Below are positions 1-10,095 of a DNA stretch of 64,000 bases, piece by piece. The position numbers were made by a program, and so were the translations under genes. Source of the stretch: Flammeovirgaceae bacterium (lineage in GTDB: Bacteria > Bacteroidota > Bacteroidia > Cytophagales > Cyclobacteriaceae); the NCBI GenBank assembly GCA_013204595.1, contig JABMNK010000054.1, positions 1-64,000 on the forward strand, given 5' to 3'. How positions within the stretch are numbered: the stretch's first letter is position 1; every line of letters starts with the position of its first letter. The notes under the pieces were generated by a model that saw only the letters and a list, made by a program, of their open reading frames with translations, ran no database searches and had not been told where the DNA came from.

Positions 1-32
1 GTGTATTGCTCTACCAGCTGAGCTAACGAATC
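1..32 (-). tRNA. Partial tRNA gene (5' half only), truncated by the window edge; anticodon not in window
   Basis: Reverse complement reads GATTCGT-TA-GCTCAGCTGGTAGAGC-ATACAC, a canonical acceptor strand, D-arm and start of anticodon stem. Confidence 0.85.
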
Positions 33-106
33 GTTCGAACATTTTAACTAAATTTGGCAATATTAATTATTTGCCCTTCGTTTAAATTTCGGAGGCAAAA
101 CTAGGC

Positions 107-838
107 ATGAGTTTTACAAAATCAAACAAAATGAAATATAAGTTTTGGATATTTTTATCAATAGCACTTTTGACTCAATTTTCAAGTGCCGCTGAGATGG
201 GGATAAACAGCGCTGATTCTCTATTTAAAGCAAAAAAATACACTGAAGCACAAGCTGTCTATGAAAATATTTTAGCTGAAAAAAGTGCAAGTCCTGCGAT
301 GATTTTAAAATTGGGTTTTATCGAAGAGGGTTTGGGCAACTACGTAAAAGCACTATTTTACTTAAATCAGTACTTCTTGATGACCACCAATAAAAAAGTA
401 CTGCTGCACATGCGCGAGATTGCCGAAGGGCATAATTTAGAGGGTTATGAATATTCAGATGTCGAATTTTTCGGCGACCTCTATTTGAGGTATAAAAACC
501 ATATCGTACTATCCTTGTCAACTGTCGCATTTCTCCTCACATTCTTGAGCTATCAAAGAAAAATTAAGAGAAGGTCATTTAAGACCTTTTTATCCTTGCA
601 ACTCGTTGTACTAGTGATATTAAGTATTACGGCAAATGATGCCTTAATCTATAAGCAGGGAATTATTGCCAAAGATAATACAGTGCTCATGTCCGGTCCC
701 TCGGCAGGTGCAGAACCGGTTGATATTGTTCAAAAAGGACATCGAATCAAAATTCTGGATCGTCAAGACACTTGGATAAAAGCATTATGGAATGAACAAG
801 AAGTCTATATTAAGGATCAAAAACTACTGATCATTTAA
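107..838 (+). CDS. TPR plus SH3-like domain membrane protein (BatE-like)
   Basis: N-terminal signal, TPR-like segment (ADSLFKAKKYTEAQAVYENIL), two TM segments, C-terminal SH3-like stretch (VLMSGPSAGAEPVDIVQKGHRIKILDRQDTWIKA). Confidence 0.7.
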   Translation: MSFTKSNKMKYKFWIFLSIALLTQFSSAAEMGINSADSLFKAKKYTEAQAVYENILAEKSASPAMILKLGFIEEGLGNYVKALFYLNQYFLMTTNKKVLLHMREIAEGHNLEGYEYSDVEFFGDLYLRYKNHIVLSLSTVAFLLTFLSYQRKIKRRSFKTFLSLQLVVLVILSITANDALIYKQGIIAKDNTVLMSGPSAGAEPVDIVQKGHRIKILDRQDTWIKALWNEQEVYIKDQKLLII

Positions 839-3383
839 TCACTTGTAAGTATCCTTTGTAATCTGTTTTGGAGTATTTAATGAGATAATAATAAATACCT
901 GGGGCAACCCCTGTACCGTTCCAAACAAATTCACGATTCTTACTAAAAAACGCACGAGCTCCCGCCCTATCATAAATTGAGATATATTCAAATTCATCAT
1001 CGCAGTTATCGGCAGGTAGATTATGTGAGGGATCTTCATTATTTACCAATGAAAAAAAATCATTGATCTCATCTCCGTTTGGAGAAAATGCATTTGGAGG
1101 TAGGAAATTCTCGAAATTATTTCTGGTTTCGATCACCTCAAAACGAATCCTTGTCGTATCATAAGCACTCAAAGGACAATGATCATCTCTAGTAATGAAA
1201 ATCAAATCATAATTAGCAGAAGTTGAATTCCTTAATAAATTACATTCAGGCTGCCAAAATAAAGTAGCGCTAACCGATCCTTCTCCCGTCTGGGTATCAA
1301 AGCGCAAGGAAGGCGATTGTGGCCTTCTAAATTCCTCAGCGAACCCCAGACTGATGATATCACCGTCCAGATCATAAGCACTCAAATTAAGACTAAAAGC
1401 CTGATTTACCTCTAGCTGAATGGGCGCCACCAGATCAATCACGGGTGCCGTATTGATCGGCTCGGAAACATTTACAATAAACAATAGCGTATCCTTATTG
1501 GTAAGATTGCATTTATCGGCATCCTCAGCCAAGAAGAAAAAAGTAAATTGATCCGATCCAGAATTCGACAAATACGCACAATTTGCCTGCCAGGAAAAAG
1601 AGCCACGAGCTAAGCCACTGCTGTTAGGCTCGAAACTAGCCCCAAAGGCATAGGGGTTAAAACCGATACCCCCCATAGACAAATCAAGTAAATCCCCATC
1701 TGCGTCTGAGGCTAACACTTCAAAATTCAGAACCTCATCTGGTTCAATAGTCAATTCATGTGATGGATAACTAGGTACCGACAAATTTGGAAGTGTATTT
1801 TCAGGTAAATTGACTTGAAGATCGAATAGGATAAAATTTGAATTTTGAACTTGACAGACATCAGCATCTTCTACTACTACATACACCTCAAAGAATTGTT
1901 TTTCTGAAAAATCATATAACTGACAATCTGTATCCCAAACTAACACGGCTTCAAGAGAACCCGGCGTGGTTACTATTTGAGAAATTGAAAATCCAAACTG
2001 CGAGGGATCCAATACATCAGGAATATAATAACTCACTGATAATTCATCCAAATCAACATCTATCGCACGGATAGGAAATTCAACCCGTTCTCCCTCTTCC
2101 AGTATGCTGCTTACGTAATTACTGGTCACAGTAGGTATAGAATTGGGAGGTGGCTCAACCTGAATACTCAGTCTCATGGTATCTAGCTGCGGCAAAGGAC
2201 AAGAATTGTCACCTGCGATCAGATCTATAATAAAGACACCCTCTCCAATTGGCGGACAACCTGGCGCACAAACTTGCACCGTCAATGAATCAGAAAGGAC
2301 ATTTTCGAATACGGTAACATCAAAAATTTCACTAATATCGCCTTCGAAATTCACTCCTTCAGCTCTCAAAAGAATGGTTTCACCTGGGGTAATGTTTTTA
2401 ACGATAAAGTCAAAACATTTGTCATCGGACAAACTATAGTACAATATGTCTGATTCAGGAACGAACGAATCATTCCCAGGTATTTTCACCCCCACAATGG
2501 GGGGATCTGGCGGATCGCACCCATCATCGCGTACAAGCAATTGGTAATCACGTTGAACTTGACCTATTTTGACGCCTTGTCTAAATTCCTCCACCAGTAC
2601 TGAAAACACAAATAATCCCGCTTCGCTAGGCTTGACCGTCAATAATCCCCGCGAGCTAATCGTAAGCGCAGGGTTTCCGGAAATCATATTGTTCAAATCA
2701 TAGCCACTTTTAAAAAAGACCAAGGGATGTGGTGCCGGTTGAGGAATTGGTAACGCGATGGCGGAAGAAGAGTTCAGCGGCGTTGTCAAAGAATAAACTA
2801 AGGAATCACCATCAGGATCACTACCCGTAAATTCGGCGTAATACAATTGATTAATACACGCATAATCCCCTAGAGGTGCGAAGAGCTGTGGCGAGGAGTT
2901 TATAAATACTTTTCCATTACTCCATAAAGGGGGTATTTCAGAAACATATTTCATTCCCGTACCACTTGGATTTTCGATGTTTTTAACCCCATCATTTCGG
3001 CAACACCGCTCCCAAATAATAGCATATCCAACAGCATCATCATAGTCCTGTGGTACTAAATCAATCGTGCCTTTCCAAACCACTCTTGAGGTTATTAATT
3101 CCTCCCACGAACATTCAGAATTGGTATATTCCACCAAAAATTCATTATCCAATTGAAGTACATGAGAAGACATAAAGGCTCCATCTATGTTACGAAAAAT
3201 AAAAACCTCTACAAATTCTTCGGGTTGAGGATTCTGTGTTTGATCACGATCAAAATATTGGATTACACGGATTTCATATTGTCCATCACCCATCGTCAAA
3301 AATTCGATCTCTCCTCCCACAATATGAAATCCGAAAGACGGAAGGGCGCCGAAAATAAGTAAAAACATTAGTAGCTTCTTCAT
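831..3383 (-). CDS. Gliding motility-associated C-terminal (CHU_C) domain protein, probable T9SS cargo
   Basis: Signal peptide, Ig/cadherin-like repeats, C-terminal FLPPNAFSPNGDEINDFFSL...ISIYDRAGARAFF...WNGTGVAPGIYYYLI. Confidence 0.85.
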   Translation of the reverse strand: MKKLLMFLLIFGALPSFGFHIVGGEIEFLTMGDGQYEIRVIQYFDRDQTQNPQPEEFVEVFIFRNIDGAFMSSHVLQLDNEFLVEYTNSECSWEELITSRVVWKGTIDLVPQDYDDAVGYAIIWERCCRNDGVKNIENPSGTGMKYVSEIPPLWSNGKVFINSSPQLFAPLGDYACINQLYYAEFTGSDPDGDSLVYSLTTPLNSSSAIALPIPQPAPHPLVFFKSGYDLNNMISGNPALTISSRGLLTVKPSEAGLFVFSVLVEEFRQGVKIGQVQRDYQLLVRDDGCDPPDPPIVGVKIPGNDSFVPESDILYYSLSDDKCFDFIVKNITPGETILLRAEGVNFEGDISEIFDVTVFENVLSDSLTVQVCAPGCPPIGEGVFIIDLIAGDNSCPLPQLDTMRLSIQVEPPPNSIPTVTSNYVSSILEEGERVEFPIRAIDVDLDELSVSYYIPDVLDPSQFGFSISQIVTTPGSLEAVLVWDTDCQLYDFSEKQFFEVYVVVEDADVCQVQNSNFILFDLQVNLPENTLPNLSVPSYPSHELTIEPDEVLNFEVLASDADGDLLDLSMGGIGFNPYAFGASFEPNSSGLARGSFSWQANCAYLSNSGSDQFTFFFLAEDADKCNLTNKDTLLFIVNVSEPINTAPVIDLVAPIQLEVNQAFSLNLSAYDLDGDIISLGFAEEFRRPQSPSLRFDTQTGEGSVSATLFWQPECNLLRNSTSANYDLIFITRDDHCPLSAYDTTRIRFEVIETRNNFENFLPPNAFSPNGDEINDFFSLVNNEDPSHNLPADNCDDEFEYISIYDRAGARAFFSKNREFVWNGTGVAPGIYYYLIKYSKTDYKGYLQVIK

Positions 3384-3452
3384 ATTATAGGCACTAAGCT
3401 AATTGAGACCCAATGGATGAGCAAATCTGAGTAAGTAATGACTTACAATTAT

Positions 3453-3460
3453 TACTTTTG
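3453..3460 (+). promoter_or_regulatory. Bacteroidota -7 box TACTTTTG upstream of rlmD
   Basis: Exact match to TAnnTTTG, 5 nt before the ATG at 3466. Confidence 0.5.
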
Positions 3461-3465
3461 CCGAC

Positions 3466-4869
3466 ATGAAAAAGGTAGAACATGTCGAGCACCTCGAGAT
3501 CACAGGAATTTCGGCGGATGGAAAAGGGGTTGGCCGCAAAGATAATTTGGTAATCTTTGTTAATCAAAGTGCTCCTGGCGATATTTTGGATGTAAAAATA
3601 ATAGGGAAAGATAAAAAATTTCTAATTGGAACGCCTCAGTTTTTTCATAAAAAATCACCTAATCGCATAATCCCTTTTTGTGAACATTTTGGGATTTGTG
3701 GTGGTTGTAAATGGCAACACATTGATTACCAGAGCCAATTAAAATATAAAGAAGAGCATGTGAATGCAAATCTGAAAAAACTCAGTAATATGCCCATTCC
3801 TGATAGCGAACCCATCTTAGGCTCCGTGAAAACAGATCACTATAGAAATAAGCTCGAATACACTTTCTCAAATAAGCGCTGGTTGACTACCGAAGAATTA
3901 GCATCCGAAATCCCCCCAAGCGGCAATGCCGTAGGTTTTCATATACCAAAAATGTTTGATAAAATTCTGGATATTGAACAATGTCATCTCCAACCAGAAC
4001 CCTCCAATCAAATCAGACTAGCGCTTAAGCAATTTGCTGAAGCTCATGAACTTTCTTTTTATGACATCAAAGGGAATCATGGGCTCCTGAGAAATCTCAT
4101 CATTCGCACAACCACTACTGGAGAAGTCATGGTCATTGTGCAGTTCGGTGAAGACGATGAAGCCAGTATTTTGAGTGTCATGAATTTTCTTAATGAACAA
4201 TTCCCAAGCCTTACGTCCTTATTATATCTTATCAATCTTAAAAAAAATGAGACCTTATATGATCAAAAAATCCTCAAGTTCAGCGGCCAAGATTTTATTA
4301 GCGAAAAAATGGGAGACCTCATTTTTAAAATAGGTCCTAAATCCTTTTACCAAACAAATTCTTTGCAAGCCCACGAACTTTACAAGATTGTCGCGGCTTT
4401 TGCCGATCTTAAAGGAAACGAATTGGTCTATGACTTATATACCGGCACGGGTACCATTGCTAACTTTATCGCCAAAAGTGCCGGCAAAGTTATTGGGATC
4501 GAATCAATCGGAGAGGCGGTACAAGATGCCATCTATAATTCAAAATTGAATCAAATTACCAATACACTTTTTTATGCGGGGGACATGAAAGACATGCTCA
4601 GTGGCGAATTTATTGAAAAAAACGGCCTCCCAGATGTGGTGATTACAGACCCTCCTCGAGTGGGGATGCACAAAAATGTGATCGACGCATTAAATGCATT
4701 AAATCCACCAAAAATCATTTATGTGAGCTGTAATCCGGCCACGCAGGCAAGGGATTTGGATTTATTAAAAGAGCAATACGAAATGATTAAAACCCAGGCG
4801 GTTGACATGTTTCCCCATACCCAACATATTGAAAATATAGTATTATTAAAGTTAAAAAATCATGCATAA
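3466..4869 (+). CDS. rlmD: 23S rRNA (uracil(1939)-C(5))-methyltransferase RlmD/RumA family
   Basis: TRAM-like N-terminus, Fe-S motif CEHFGICGGCKWQH, DLYTGTGTIANF, TDPPRVGMH, YVSCNPATQARDL. Confidence 0.9.
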   Translation: MKKVEHVEHLEITGISADGKGVGRKDNLVIFVNQSAPGDILDVKIIGKDKKFLIGTPQFFHKKSPNRIIPFCEHFGICGGCKWQHIDYQSQLKYKEEHVNANLKKLSNMPIPDSEPILGSVKTDHYRNKLEYTFSNKRWLTTEELASEIPPSGNAVGFHIPKMFDKILDIEQCHLQPEPSNQIRLALKQFAEAHELSFYDIKGNHGLLRNLIIRTTTTGEVMVIVQFGEDDEASILSVMNFLNEQFPSLTSLLYLINLKKNETLYDQKILKFSGQDFISEKMGDLIFKIGPKSFYQTNSLQAHELYKIVAAFADLKGNELVYDLYTGTGTIANFIAKSAGKVIGIESIGEAVQDAIYNSKLNQITNTLFYAGDMKDMLSGEFIEKNGLPDVVITDPPRVGMHKNVIDALNALNPPKIIYVSCNPATQARDLDLLKEQYEMIKTQAVDMFPHTQHIENIVLLKLKNHA

Positions 4870-5227
4870 CGATCCAGAGCTCAATCCAAAATTTCTTGGC
4901 ATCATCTCCTCAGACTTCGTCAAGGTCAGCGACTTCTTAAAAGAAGCGAGCTATCAAATTCGCAAAAGAGCCTTTTCAAAATTTCCAATTTTTGTAATGT
5001 CAAAATCTGAGATTCCCATCGGCACCTTACTTTATGAGCAAGGGCAATTAGGTAATGAATGGAACTATCATGCCTCTTTTGTAGAAGAATTTGTTCAACG
5101 CAAATTGATGGAAAATATGGAAGATTTTGTGGGCATATTTAAGGATCCCGACGAATATTGTTGCCTGTTTGTCTTAGATCCAGCATTTACCAATTTCACC
5201 TTTATCCCCTATCCGGAAGATCTTTAG
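4862..5227 (+). CDS. Conserved hypothetical protein
   Basis: ORF overlaps the rlmD stop by 8 nt; coding-like composition. Confidence 0.65.
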   Translation: MHNDPELNPKFLGIISSDFVKVSDFLKEASYQIRKRAFSKFPIFVMSKSEIPIGTLLYEQGQLGNEWNYHASFVEEFVQRKLMENMEDFVGIFKDPDEYCCLFVLDPAFTNFTFIPYPEDL

Positions 5228-5252
5228 AACCTCACATGGAAGTTAATGAAAA

Positions 5253-5561
5253 ATGTCCTTAGGTGAAAAATTAGCTATAACTAAGGGCAAAAGATTTATC
5301 GAGGTAACGTCTGATAAATCAAATCCTGCTCATCCTCAAAAATCTTTCAAGAAATGCCTTATTGGCACATTGATGCCTATAAGTCAGATTGAAAGCAACC
5401 CCTTGCTTGCGGGGTATAAGCATGGATACAATCGCTTTTTGAGTTTTCAGCTCTTAAATCAACTCATGGGCACCGTTCCAATCTCCATGCTTAACAGCGA
5501 TGAACGCTTTTCTATAAATGATCCTATTTTTACAATTGTCCAATTAGTTAATTTTTACTGA
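5253..5561 (+). CDS. Hypothetical protein, uncertain
   Basis: 102-aa ORF on the same strand, no recognised motif. Confidence 0.3.
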   Translation: MSLGEKLAITKGKRFIEVTSDKSNPAHPQKSFKKCLIGTLMPISQIESNPLLAGYKHGYNRFLSFQLLNQLMGTVPISMLNSDERFSINDPIFTIVQLVNFY

Positions 5562-5776
5562 TTAACAAGCAGCTAATAGTCAAAACTAAAACAAATGTAG
5601 CAGCAAAAATTAGCAAAATAAATCATTACATTTAAGGTACTAAAAACTACCTTTACAGTGTAAATCATCCATCTAAATAATTATCGGCTGTAGCGTTTTT
5701 TTTTGTTAGATTAGATTTCTAAATTAATCTTCAGTCCTGTAAATTTTCTCGATGCCTAAACCAAAACTATTGCTTA

Positions 5777-8700
5777 ATGCTGTCAGCCCTTATTAAGTTC
5801 AGCATCCACAACAAACTAATTATTCTATTCTTCGTATTGGTGAATGTCGCCTTTGGTATATACGCTTTGATGAATATTCCTATTGGTTCGGTTCCTGATA
5901 TAACCAATAATCAGGTCCAAATCCTGACAACCTCTCCCAATTTGTCCACCCAGGATATTGAGCAATTCATTACCTATCCAGTCGAATTGGAAATGGCCAA
6001 TTTACCTGGGGTTCAAGAAATAAGATCTATATCGAAATTTGGAATATCCGTCGTGACGGTAGTTTTTGATGATGCCATGGGTAACTATTTGCCACGTCAA
6101 TTAATTGCTGAAAAAATAAAAATTGCTAGCTCGAAAATTCCCGATGGATTTGGCACACCTGAAATGGGGCCCATTACCACAGGACTAGGTGAAATTTATC
6201 AATACACCATAGAAGTGGAAGAGGAATTCCGCGATCAATATTCAGTCATGGACCTACGAACCATTCAAGATTGGACCATTAAACGGCAACTTTCTGGTAT
6301 TCCAGGCGTGGTGGAAATCAATAGCTGGGGGGGTTACCTCAAACAATATGAAGTAGCCGTTAATCCAGCAGCTTTAAGTTCTTTTAACATTACCCTTGCA
6401 GAGGTATTCGCCTCTCTGGAAAAAAACAATAGCATTGCAGGGGGTGGTTATATTGAAAAAGGCAGTCAAACATATTTCATTCGCGGAGAAGGCCTTATCG
6501 GAAACTTCTCCGATATTGAAGAGATTGTCATTGATCAGCGTAACGGTATTCCTGTGAAAATCAAGAATGTGGCTGACGTCAGATTTGGTTATGCACCAAG
6601 ATTTGGCGCCATAACCGGGAACGGTGAGGGTGAAAAAGTATTGGGACAAGTCATGATGCTCAAAGGAGCAAACTCAAATGAAGTCATTGAGTTAGTAAAA
6701 TCAAGAGTCGACGCAATTCAACTAATATTACCAGATGGTGTACGTATTAATCCCGTTTTGGAACGTAGCGAGCTCATTAGTAAAACTACCGATACGATTA
6801 CAGAAAATCTTATTTTGGGATGCTTAATAGTCATTTTCATCGTTTTATTGATTCTTGGAAATTTGAGGTCTGCATTTGTTATCGCATCGGTCATCCCATT
6901 AAGTCTGTTCTTTGCGATTTCTATGATGTACCTTTTTGGAATAGACGCCAACCTCATGAGTCTTGGCGCCATTGATTTTGGCATAATCATCGATGGCTCT
7001 GTCATCATTATTGAATTTATCGCCTATCAAATGACCAGAAGAAGTGGCGAAATATTGGCATTGGCAAAAAAAGATAAGCGAAAGGCAATTGATAAAATCA
7101 CCTTTGAAAGTGTAGATAAAATGATGCATTCTGCTGTTTTCGGTCAACTCATCATCATCATCGTATTTATACCCATCCTATTGTTAACAGGGGTTGAAGG
7201 TAAAATGTTTAAGCCCATGGCCATCACCTTTATCTTCGCCCTAATCGGTGTGATGATTTTGTGCTTTACTTATGTACCGGTAATCGCCTCTTTACTAATC
7301 AAACCCACTCCCGTCATGCCGGCTTCTGTCAAAAGATTTGAAAAACTTGAAAATCTTTTCAAATCCGTATTGATATGGGCCTTTGATCGAAAAAAACTGG
7401 TATTGATGACCGCTATAAGTCTATTAATGGTCAGTAGCTATTTATTTTATCATTCAGGGGGTGAATTTGTACCTACGCTTGATGAAGGGGATTTCGTGAT
7501 CCAACCCATCTTAAAAACAGGCACCTCTCTTTCCAAAACCATCGAAACCACTAGCCGGATTGAAGAAATTATTAAAAATTTCCCGGAAGTACGTCAAGTA
7601 ATCACTAGAATTGGTGCCGCTGAAGTCCCAACCGATCCCATGTCGATGGAAGAAACCGATGTCATCATTATCTTAAAAGAAAAAGGTGACTGGATCTCCG
7701 CTTCTTCGAAAGATGCGTTGGCAGACACCTTCAAGGCGGCATTGATGGCACAAATTCCTGGGGTCAATTTTGAATTTACCCAACCCATTGAAATGAGATT
7801 TAATGAGTTGATTTCTGGCGTCAAGTATGATCTTGCCATTAAAATTTTCGGCGAAGATTTAGACTTACTCTATCAAAAAGGTCAGCAAGTTGCCGAACTA
7901 ATCAAAACCGTACCTGGTGCTGCCGATATTTCGGTAGAAAAAATAGATGGATTGCCTCAAATTAAAATTAAATATAATAAAGAGAAAATAGCCCAGTATG
8001 GATTAAACATATACGACCTCAATGGAATCATCAGTACAGGTTTTTCGGGTAAAACAGCAGGAAGTATATTCGAGGGAGAAAAAAGATTCGATCTTGTAGT
8101 TAGATTTAACCAAGATAATAGATCAGAAATTGAAAATCTAAACGCATTATTTGTTCCCCTTCCTGGGGGTGGTCAAGTGCCGCTAAATGAATTAGCTACT
8201 TTTAATTATAGCCAGGGACCTGCAAAAATAAGCCGTGAAAATACGCAAAGAAGGATTGTTATTGGCGTTAATGTGCGCAACACGGATCTGGAAACCGTAG
8301 TTGAAGAAGTAAGATCCATACTAGACACAAAACTAAAACTTCCTCCAGGCTATACCATTGTTTATGGAGGGCAGTACGAAAACCTTAATCGCGCTAGAAA
8401 GACCTTAATGATTGCCATCCCCATCGTGCTGCTCCTTATTTTGCTGCTCCTTTATTTCGCTTTTCAATCTTTATCAGAGGCTTTAATGATTTATAGTGCG
8501 ATACCCCTCTCGGTAGTGGGAGGCGTGTTTTTTTTGTGGTTAAGAGACCTTCCTTTAAGTATCTCAGCGGGGGTAGGATTCATTGCATTATTTGGTATTG
8601 CGGTGCTCAATGGAATCGTTTTAATTGAACATTTCAAATCATTGGTGAAATTAGGCTTTACCAATCTTAAAGAATCTGTTATTTTGGGTACGACCCAAAG

Positions 8701-10093
8701 GCTCCGACCGGTTTTATTAACTGCAGCCGCTGCGGCTTTTGGATTCCTACCCATGGCCCTATCTACTTCTGCTGGAGCTGAAGTTCAAAGACCTCTTGCG
8801 ACAGTAGTGATAGGTGGTTTAATTTCAGCAACCCTACTCACACTAATTATATTACCTATTTTATACTATGTTGTCAATACCAAAAAGATCAGATTTAAAT
8901 TAAATGCTAGTCTCATACTGGTATTTCTTTGCTTATTACCTGGGCTTTCCTTGGCTCAAAATGAGCCTTTAACGTTGGATCAGCTCATTCAACTTGCCAA
9001 AGAAAAAAATAAAGGCCTGCAATCAGCCAACTTGGAAATCGATCGAGCCCAAGCCTTGATAAGTACCGCTTATGATTTAAAAAAAACGAGCATCTTTTTT
9101 AATTATAATGAAAGCAATTTGAATATTGAAAATGAACAACTGAACCAATGGGGTATCGGCCAAGAATTTCAGTTACCCTGGGCTTATCGTGCACAAAAAA
9201 AACAACTTCAACATCAGGTAAGCCAGAAACATTTGGAATATCAAATAAAACAAACTTCCCTTGTCAAGGGTATTTCAAAAGCCTTTTATCACTTACAAAT
9301 GCTCTACGCCCAACAAAAAGAATACTTGTTTCTAGACAGCCTATATGATCATTTTCATAAAAGTGCCTCAAGGCGATTTGAACTTGGCCAATCCAACTAT
9401 TTGGAAGTACTGAGTGCTCAAAGTAGAAAAAATGAAATCGCCTTACAACACATGCAAATACAAAAAGAACTGTCTATTGATCAGCTAGAATTGGCTAAAT
9501 TGGTGCAGTCACCTGATAGTTTTCAGATCATTCAATTAGAAATTGAGCTACTTCAGCTCAACCTACCTAATCAAATTGATCATCCAGGAATATCCTATCA
9601 AAAAAGCTTCATTACAGGAAATGAAAATAGCCTTAAAGTAGAAAAAATCAAATTGCTCCCTGCGATAAGAATGGATTATTTTCAAGGATATAACAAAACG
9701 ATAAAATCTGATATTTATCAAGGGTTCCAGGTAAGTTTGGATGTTCCTATATTTTATGGTGCACAAAAAGCAACCATCCAAGCTTCTCAACTAAAGCGCG
9801 ATCAAGCCCAAATGGCTACTCAAGACTATCAACTACGTTATCAATATAGTTTGGACCAACTAATGGTTACCTTAGACCAGCATCAAGAAACCATCACTGC
9901 CTATTTTCAAGTAAATGGTACCCTTGCCAACGCATTATTAAATACGGCAACCAAAAACTATCAAAACGGTGAGATTGATTTTTTTCAATATGCTCAAGCA
10001 ATTAATCAAGCAATTTCAATTAAAATTAATTATCTCAACAGTTTAAATCAATACAATCAAACAGTTCTTGACATCAATTACTTGATCCCTTAA
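5777..10093 (+). CDS. CusA/CzcA heavy-metal efflux RND transporter fused to a C-terminal TolC/CzcC-like outer membrane factor
   Basis: RND core (IPIGSVPDITNNQVQI, GAIDFGIIIDGSVIIIE, GFIALFGIAVLNGIVLIEHF) followed in the same frame by a signal-like segment and coiled-coil OMF repeats (LTLDQLIQLAKEKNKGLQSANLEIDRAQA). Confidence 0.92.
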   Translation: MLSALIKFSIHNKLIILFFVLVNVAFGIYALMNIPIGSVPDITNNQVQILTTSPNLSTQDIEQFITYPVELEMANLPGVQEIRSISKFGISVVTVVFDDAMGNYLPRQLIAEKIKIASSKIPDGFGTPEMGPITTGLGEIYQYTIEVEEEFRDQYSVMDLRTIQDWTIKRQLSGIPGVVEINSWGGYLKQYEVAVNPAALSSFNITLAEVFASLEKNNSIAGGGYIEKGSQTYFIRGEGLIGNFSDIEEIVIDQRNGIPVKIKNVADVRFGYAPRFGAITGNGEGEKVLGQVMMLKGANSNEVIELVKSRVDAIQLILPDGVRINPVLERSELISKTTDTITENLILGCLIVIFIVLLILGNLRSAFVIASVIPLSLFFAISMMYLFGIDANLMSLGAIDFGIIIDGSVIIIEFIAYQMTRRSGEILALAKKDKRKAIDKITFESVDKMMHSAVFGQLIIIIVFIPILLLTGVEGKMFKPMAITFIFALIGVMILCFTYVPVIASLLIKPTPVMPASVKRFEKLENLFKSVLIWAFDRKKLVLMTAISLLMVSSYLFYHSGGEFVPTLDEGDFVIQPILKTGTSLSKTIETTSRIEEIIKNFPEVRQVITRIGAAEVPTDPMSMEETDVIIILKEKGDWISASSKDALADTFKAALMAQIPGVNFEFTQPIEMRFNELISGVKYDLAIKIFGEDLDLLYQKGQQVAELIKTVPGAADISVEKIDGLPQIKIKYNKEKIAQYGLNIYDLNGIISTGFSGKTAGSIFEGEKRFDLVVRFNQDNRSEIENLNALFVPLPGGGQVPLNELATFNYSQGPAKISRENTQRRIVIGVNVRNTDLETVVEEVRSILDTKLKLPPGYTIVYGGQYENLNRARKTLMIAIPIVLLLILLLLYFAFQSLSEALMIYSAIPLSVVGGVFFLWLRDLPLSISAGVGFIALFGIAVLNGIVLIEHFKSLVKLGFTNLKESVILGTTQRLRPVLLTAAAAAFGFLPMALSTSAGAEVQRPLATVVIGGLISATLLTLIILPILYYVVNTKKIRFKLNASLILVFLCLLPGLSLAQNEPLTLDQLIQLAKEKNKGLQSANLEIDRAQALISTAYDLKKTSIFFNYNESNLNIENEQLNQWGIGQEFQLPWAYRAQKKQLQHQVSQKHLEYQIKQTSLVKGISKAFYHLQMLYAQQKEYLFLDSLYDHFHKSASRRFELGQSNYLEVLSAQSRKNEIALQHMQIQKELSIDQLELAKLVQSPDSFQIIQLEIELLQLNLPNQIDHPGISYQKSFITGNENSLKVEKIKLLPAIRMDYFQGYNKTIKSDIYQGFQVSLDVPIFYGAQKATIQASQLKRDQAQMATQDYQLRYQYSLDQLMVTLDQHQETITAYFQVNGTLANALLNTATKNYQNGEIDFFQYAQAINQAISIKINYLNSLNQYNQTVLDINYLIP

Positions 10094-10095
10094 AT

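Noticed and set aside
831-838. Tail-to-tail 8-nt overlap of the BatE-like and CHU_C genes as a regulatory feature
   Set aside because: Small convergent overlaps are common in compact genomes and need no special explanation.
6374-8754. Several antisense ORFs (for example 6374..6649, 6718..7008, 6899..7147, 8491..8754) opposite the RND transporter gene
   Set aside because: They lie fully inside a long, motif-rich CDS on the other strand and have no recognisable features.
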